From contig DAOWFD010000267.1 in assembly GCA_030638185.1 (NCBI GenBank), forward strand, positions 1-8,371: 8,371 bases of DNA, read 5' to 3'. This document shows positions 6,664-8,371 of this stretch, one piece after another (the first letter of the stretch is position 1; each line of letters starts with the position of its first letter). Below the pieces are notes generated by a model, which made no database searches, was not told the origin of the DNA, and saw only the letters and a list, made by a program, of their open reading frames with translations. Made by a program: the position numbers and the translations under genes. This DNA is from Candidatus Aegiribacteria sp. (GTDB taxonomy: Bacteria > Fermentibacterota > Fermentibacteria > Fermentibacterales > JCC-6).

Positions 6664-7371
6664 TTAATTGCTCACTATATTTCTGATGATCGCGGATAAC
6701 TCTTTCAAATTCTCTATGGTTATAACCATGCCCGGATCGATAAAATCTTCCCTTTCAGCAGCCCAGGTTCGATCTCTTAATAGATGTACTGCAACCGCAC
6801 CCAGAGAAAGAGCGGGATTAATGTCAGACCTGGGACTGTTGCCCACGATTATGCAGTTCCGGGGCTCAACATCAGCATCCGTAAGAATACCACGTAATGC
6901 GTTAACACTCTTTCTGGGTACGATCCTGAGTTCGTCAACGTAGGTGTTCAACCCCGACCTGATGAATTTATCTGTCTGATGGTTCTTCTTGCCCATTGTA
7001 TATACCATTGTCTTTACTGGAAGGCTTTTCATATCCTCCAAAGTGCTGAGCACACCAGGCAGGAGAATTACAGGATGACCGAGAAGATTCTTTTGAATGT
7101 CATCCATAGCAGTCAATGCCCAGGATGGTGCTTCAGGTACGAGATCCAGCATGATCATGCGCAGGGTATCCATATAAGGTTTAGCACCATAGCCAGTTAT
7201 GGATAGTCTCTCAACATCTTTTCTATGGACTATCCTGCGTACTTTCTCCTCAGCCGAGCCAAGGGCTGTCATAAGACTGAGAAAATCATGTTCTGTTCTT
7301 TCGAAGAAAAGTGCACTCTCCCAGAGAGTATCATCCGCATCAAGAAGCAGAAGATAATCGTTACTTTTCAA
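6664..7371 (-). CDS. HAD-superfamily hydrolase (phosphatase-like), TTG start
   Basis: This is a 235-residue cytoplasmic protein with all four HAD motifs. Motif I is LLLLDADDTLWES, with nucleophile Asp11 and acid/base Asp13. Motif II is Thr125 in VYTMGKK. Motif III is Lys154 in IVPRKS. Motif IV is IIVGNSPRSDINPAL, with Asp183 and an Asn at 178 where many members have Asp. A helical cap lies at about 20-95. The size and motifs suit a small phosphoric monoester hydrolase; the substrate is unknown. The start is TTG at 7371-7369, with GGGAGG 4 bases upstream; an in-frame TAA lies a few codons earlier, and the next Met codons fall after motif I, so no other start keeps the catalytic Asp. It is the first gene of the leftward operon. 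Only 42 bases separate it from the EIIA-PII gene. The link to the antiporter is not obvious. Confidence 0.85.
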   Translation of the reverse strand: MKSNDYLLLLDADDTLWESALFFERTEHDFLSLMTALGSAEEKVRRIVHRKDVERLSITGYGAKPYMDTLRMIMLDLVPEAPSWALTAMDDIQKNLLGHPVILLPGVLSTLEDMKSLPVKTMVYTMGKKNHQTDKFIRSGLNTYVDELRIVPRKSVNALRGILTDADVEPRNCIIVGNSPRSDINPALSLGAVAVHLLRDRTWAAEREDFIDPGMVITIENLKELSAIIRNIVSN

Positions 7372-7405
7372 ATCGCCTCCCTCTTAAGCCTCCAGTAGGA
7401 GTAAG

Positions 7406-7414
7406 AATATAGCA
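7406..7414 (-). promoter_or_regulatory. Extended -10 promoter for the HAD / EIIA-PII / antiporter operon
   Basis: Read leftward, TGC (7414-7412) directly precedes TATATT (7411-7406), giving the extended -10 form TGnTATAtT. No good -35 box lies 17 bases upstream, which is common for extended -10 promoters. A start near 7399 would leave a leader of about 28 bases that holds the SD GGGAGG and the TTG start. Confidence 0.45.
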
Positions 7415-7455
7415 TAAAAAAGCGAGGACATGCAGATGATCCGCTAGAAAAGGCG

Positions 7456-7465
7456 GTACCGGTAC
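7456..7465. promoter_or_regulatory. Perfect 10-base palindrome upstream of the leftward promoter, possible operator
   Basis: GTACCGGTAC at 7456-7465 is a perfect palindrome, about 45-54 bases upstream of the leftward -10 box, where an activator could bind. The hexamer CTAACG overlaps its right end (7465-7470) and recurs at 7489-7494. The regulator is unknown and chance is possible. Confidence 0.25.
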
Positions 7466-7681
7466 TAACGCATTCCCCAAATACCTCTCTAACGATATTG
7501 TTCTTTGATAAAAAAAGGGAAGGAATACAGAACGGGTGTCTGGAATCAAATCCAATCAGTTAACATACTATGATGTACTCCGGTTTCAGTACAGGCAACC
7601 ATAAGTTCCTGAAAAGTATAAACGGTAGATTCGATTTTTTTTAAGAACTTGCTAAATGCTGATATAGGTATCATTAGCTGA

Positions 7682-7703
7682 TAGGGAATCAATAGTGTCC
7701 CTA
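7682..7703 (+). other. Small inverted repeat in the lipoprotein upstream region
   Basis: TAGGGA (7682-7687) and TCCCTA (7698-7703) are perfect complements around a 10-base loop. There is no following T-run, so it is not a typical terminator. It could be an operator half-site pair or part of a leader RNA if transcription starts upstream. Confidence 0.25.
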
Positions 7704-7852
7704 GTTCCGGCTGGAGTTAACGCGAGTATCGAACAACGCGTAAACAGCATCTGGTGACTGTTATTGAATTTGAACACTTACAATAATATTGACCTGTACA
7801 GAATGTTTCTACAAGTTACCACAATCGGTATACATTTACAAGAAACTGACAC

Positions 7853-7871
7853 AAAGGAGATTACGATGTGA
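7853..7871 (+). promoter_or_regulatory. SD followed by a start-stop (ATG-TGA), copy of the real start layout
   Basis: AAAGGAGAT (7853-7861), four bases, then ATG (7866-7868) followed at once by TGA (7869-7871). Exactly the same layout, AAAGGAGAT, four bases, ATG, occurs 59 bases downstream (7912-7927), where it starts the lipoprotein gene. The upstream copy would load a ribosome that makes no peptide beyond Met. It may be a remnant of a duplicated or broken start, or a minimal regulatory upstream ORF. Confidence 0.4.
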
Positions 7872-7924
7872 TATAAACGTGCGGCTGCAGGAAGTAGCGA
7901 AGAACCCCACTAAAGGAGATATCA

Positions 7925-8371
7925 ATGAAAAGACTATTCAAGTCTGGTATAGTAATCCTTGTTTCAGTATCAATCTTGATTTACACAGGTTGCGGTAAAG
8001 AGGTTGAACAGAGTCAGATTGAAGATGCATTGGAAACAGAAGTTGACCTGACGGTCGAAGTACCGCTGCTGCAGGTAGGACACTGCAACCACGATCATCA
8101 CTCGGCAGTATTTATTTCAGCGCTCAGAGGCGAACAGATGAATGAGCTATACGGCATATATCTTGAGCCCCTGGGAGAAAGTTACTATGCACTTATAGAA
8201 GATGAAGAGAAAATCCTTGAGATTCAATTCGTACAGTCACAGGGCGCAATTAACGTTCCGAACAATATGGTTGCTGGATTGTTCGATATCGGTTTCGGAG
8301 GAGTCATCCCATTCGCCGCCAGCGCGGATCAGGGAAGTGGAGTGAAGATTATCAGCCCTCTTCACAGCAGG
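7925..8371 (+). CDS. ABC-transporter substrate-binding lipoprotein, NitT/TauT (NMT1/THI5-like) type (partial)
   Basis: The ATG at 7925, with AAAGGAG six bases upstream, opens a frame that remains open for 149 codons to the window edge. Residues 1-22 are a lipoprotein signal peptide (MKRLFKSG, hydrophobic core to about 20) ending in YTGC. Cys23 would be lipidated, although Tyr at -3 of the lipobox is atypical. The mature domain begins with a metal-ligand-rich segment, HCNHDHH (53-59), then SAVFISALRGE. The stretch VPNNMVAGLFDIGFGGVIPFA (111-131) followed by VKIISPLHS (140-148) resembles the NMT1/THI5-like substrate-binding fold, in which an A-G-x-x-D-x-x-x-G-G segment forms part of the ligand site. 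The protein should sit in the periplasm, anchored to the inner membrane, feeding an ABC importer whose permease and ATPase would lie beyond the edge. The ligand is unknown. Confidence 0.75.
   Translation, partial: MKRLFKSGIVILVSVSILIYTGCGKEVEQSQIEDALETEVDLTVEVPLLQVGHCNHDHHSAVFISALRGEQMNELYGIYLEPLGESYYALIEDEEKILEIQFVQSQGAINVPNNMVAGLFDIGFGGVIPFAASADQGSGVKIISPLHSR

Larger units (their letters stand above)
7372..7924. other. 553-base divergent intergenic region
   Basis: This separates the leftward HAD operon from the rightward lipoprotein gene. It holds the leftward promoter (7414-7406), a palindrome (7456-7465), A and T runs (7510-7516 and 7634-7642), a loose inverted repeat TTTCAG/CTGAAA (7584-7589, 7609-7614), a hairpin (7682-7703), AACGCG direct repeats (7719-7724, 7735-7740), and a duplicated SD/ATG layout at the right end. 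Candidate -10 boxes for the rightward gene include TACAAT (7779-7784), and TATTGA (7787-7792) placed 17 bases after TTGAAT (7764-7769); none is convincing. No convincing coding frame, tRNA or known riboswitch was recognised. Confidence 0.6.

Noticed and set aside
7361..7555. 64-codon leftward frame covering the operon promoter
   Set aside because: It overlaps the HAD gene start, contains the likely promoter, and has a low-complexity hydrophobic product with no domain; better read as noncoding.
7584..7642. Rho-independent terminator (TTTCAG/CTGAAA with T-run)
   Set aside because: The stem is six bases around a 19-base loop and the T-run lies about 20 bases after it, so it does not have terminator form, and no gene ends here.
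7500..7924. TPP, cobalamin or other known riboswitch upstream of the lipoprotein
   Set aside because: The conserved motifs I know for these classes were not found by eye; a covariance-model search would be needed to exclude others.
7789..7998. 69-codon rightward frame overlapping the lipoprotein start
   Set aside because: It is out of frame with the lipoprotein, whose SD, signal peptide and family match are convincing; this frame has no motif.
1..8371. CRISPR array, insertion sequence, tRNA or rRNA
   Set aside because: No regularly spaced repeats, terminal inverted repeats with a transposase, cloverleaf signals or conserved rRNA segments were seen on either strand.

Overview
The window looks like a mid-G+C chromosome segment (about half G+C by eye inside genes) from a Gram-negative-type bacterium that depends strongly on Shine-Dalgarno (SD) sequences. 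A secreted C25-like protein ends in a FlgD-like/type IX-style C-terminal domain. That points to the Fibrobacteres-Chlorobi-Bacteroidetes (FCB) superphylum or a neighbouring candidate phylum such as Fermentibacterota. The placement is inference from domain style only. No rRNA, tRNA, CRISPR array or insertion sequence was seen.

Layout. Positions 1-59 hold the first 19 codons of a leftward gene that leaves the window. Positions 60-374 are an A/T-rich divergent region with a candidate promoter for each side and one doubtful 91-codon leftward ORF. Positions 375-4437 hold a rightward gene pair: a histidine ammonia-lyase (hutH) with an unusual Ala-Cys-Gly cofactor triad, and a large secreted gingipain-type protein with a predicted seven-repeat propeller and a C-terminal sorting/FlgD-like domain. 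The SD of the second gene overlaps the hutH stop codon. Positions 4438-4595 are a short convergent spacer.

Positions 7371-4596 form a leftward three-gene operon, read in this order: a HAD-family phosphatase (TTG start), a fusion of a PTS EIIA domain with a GlnB/PII-like domain, and a CPA2-type cation:proton antiporter. The last two genes are separated by one base, so translational coupling is likely. An extended -10 promoter lies just upstream of the operon. The arrangement suggests an ion antiporter controlled by a phosphorylation-plus-ligand sensor; this is the most interesting system in the window.

Positions 7372-7924 are a 553-base divergent intergenic region. It holds a palindrome, a small hairpin and a duplicated SD/start layout whose first copy is an ATG followed at once by TGA. 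From 7925 to the right edge runs the N-terminal part (149 codons) of a lipoprotein resembling NitT/TauT (NMT1/THI5-like) ABC-transporter substrate-binding proteins, with a His-rich segment at the start of the mature domain.

Taken together, hutH and the secreted C25-like protein suggest use of extracellular protein and amino acids. The leftward operon suggests ion or pH homeostasis under signal control. The lipoprotein begins a probable uptake system.
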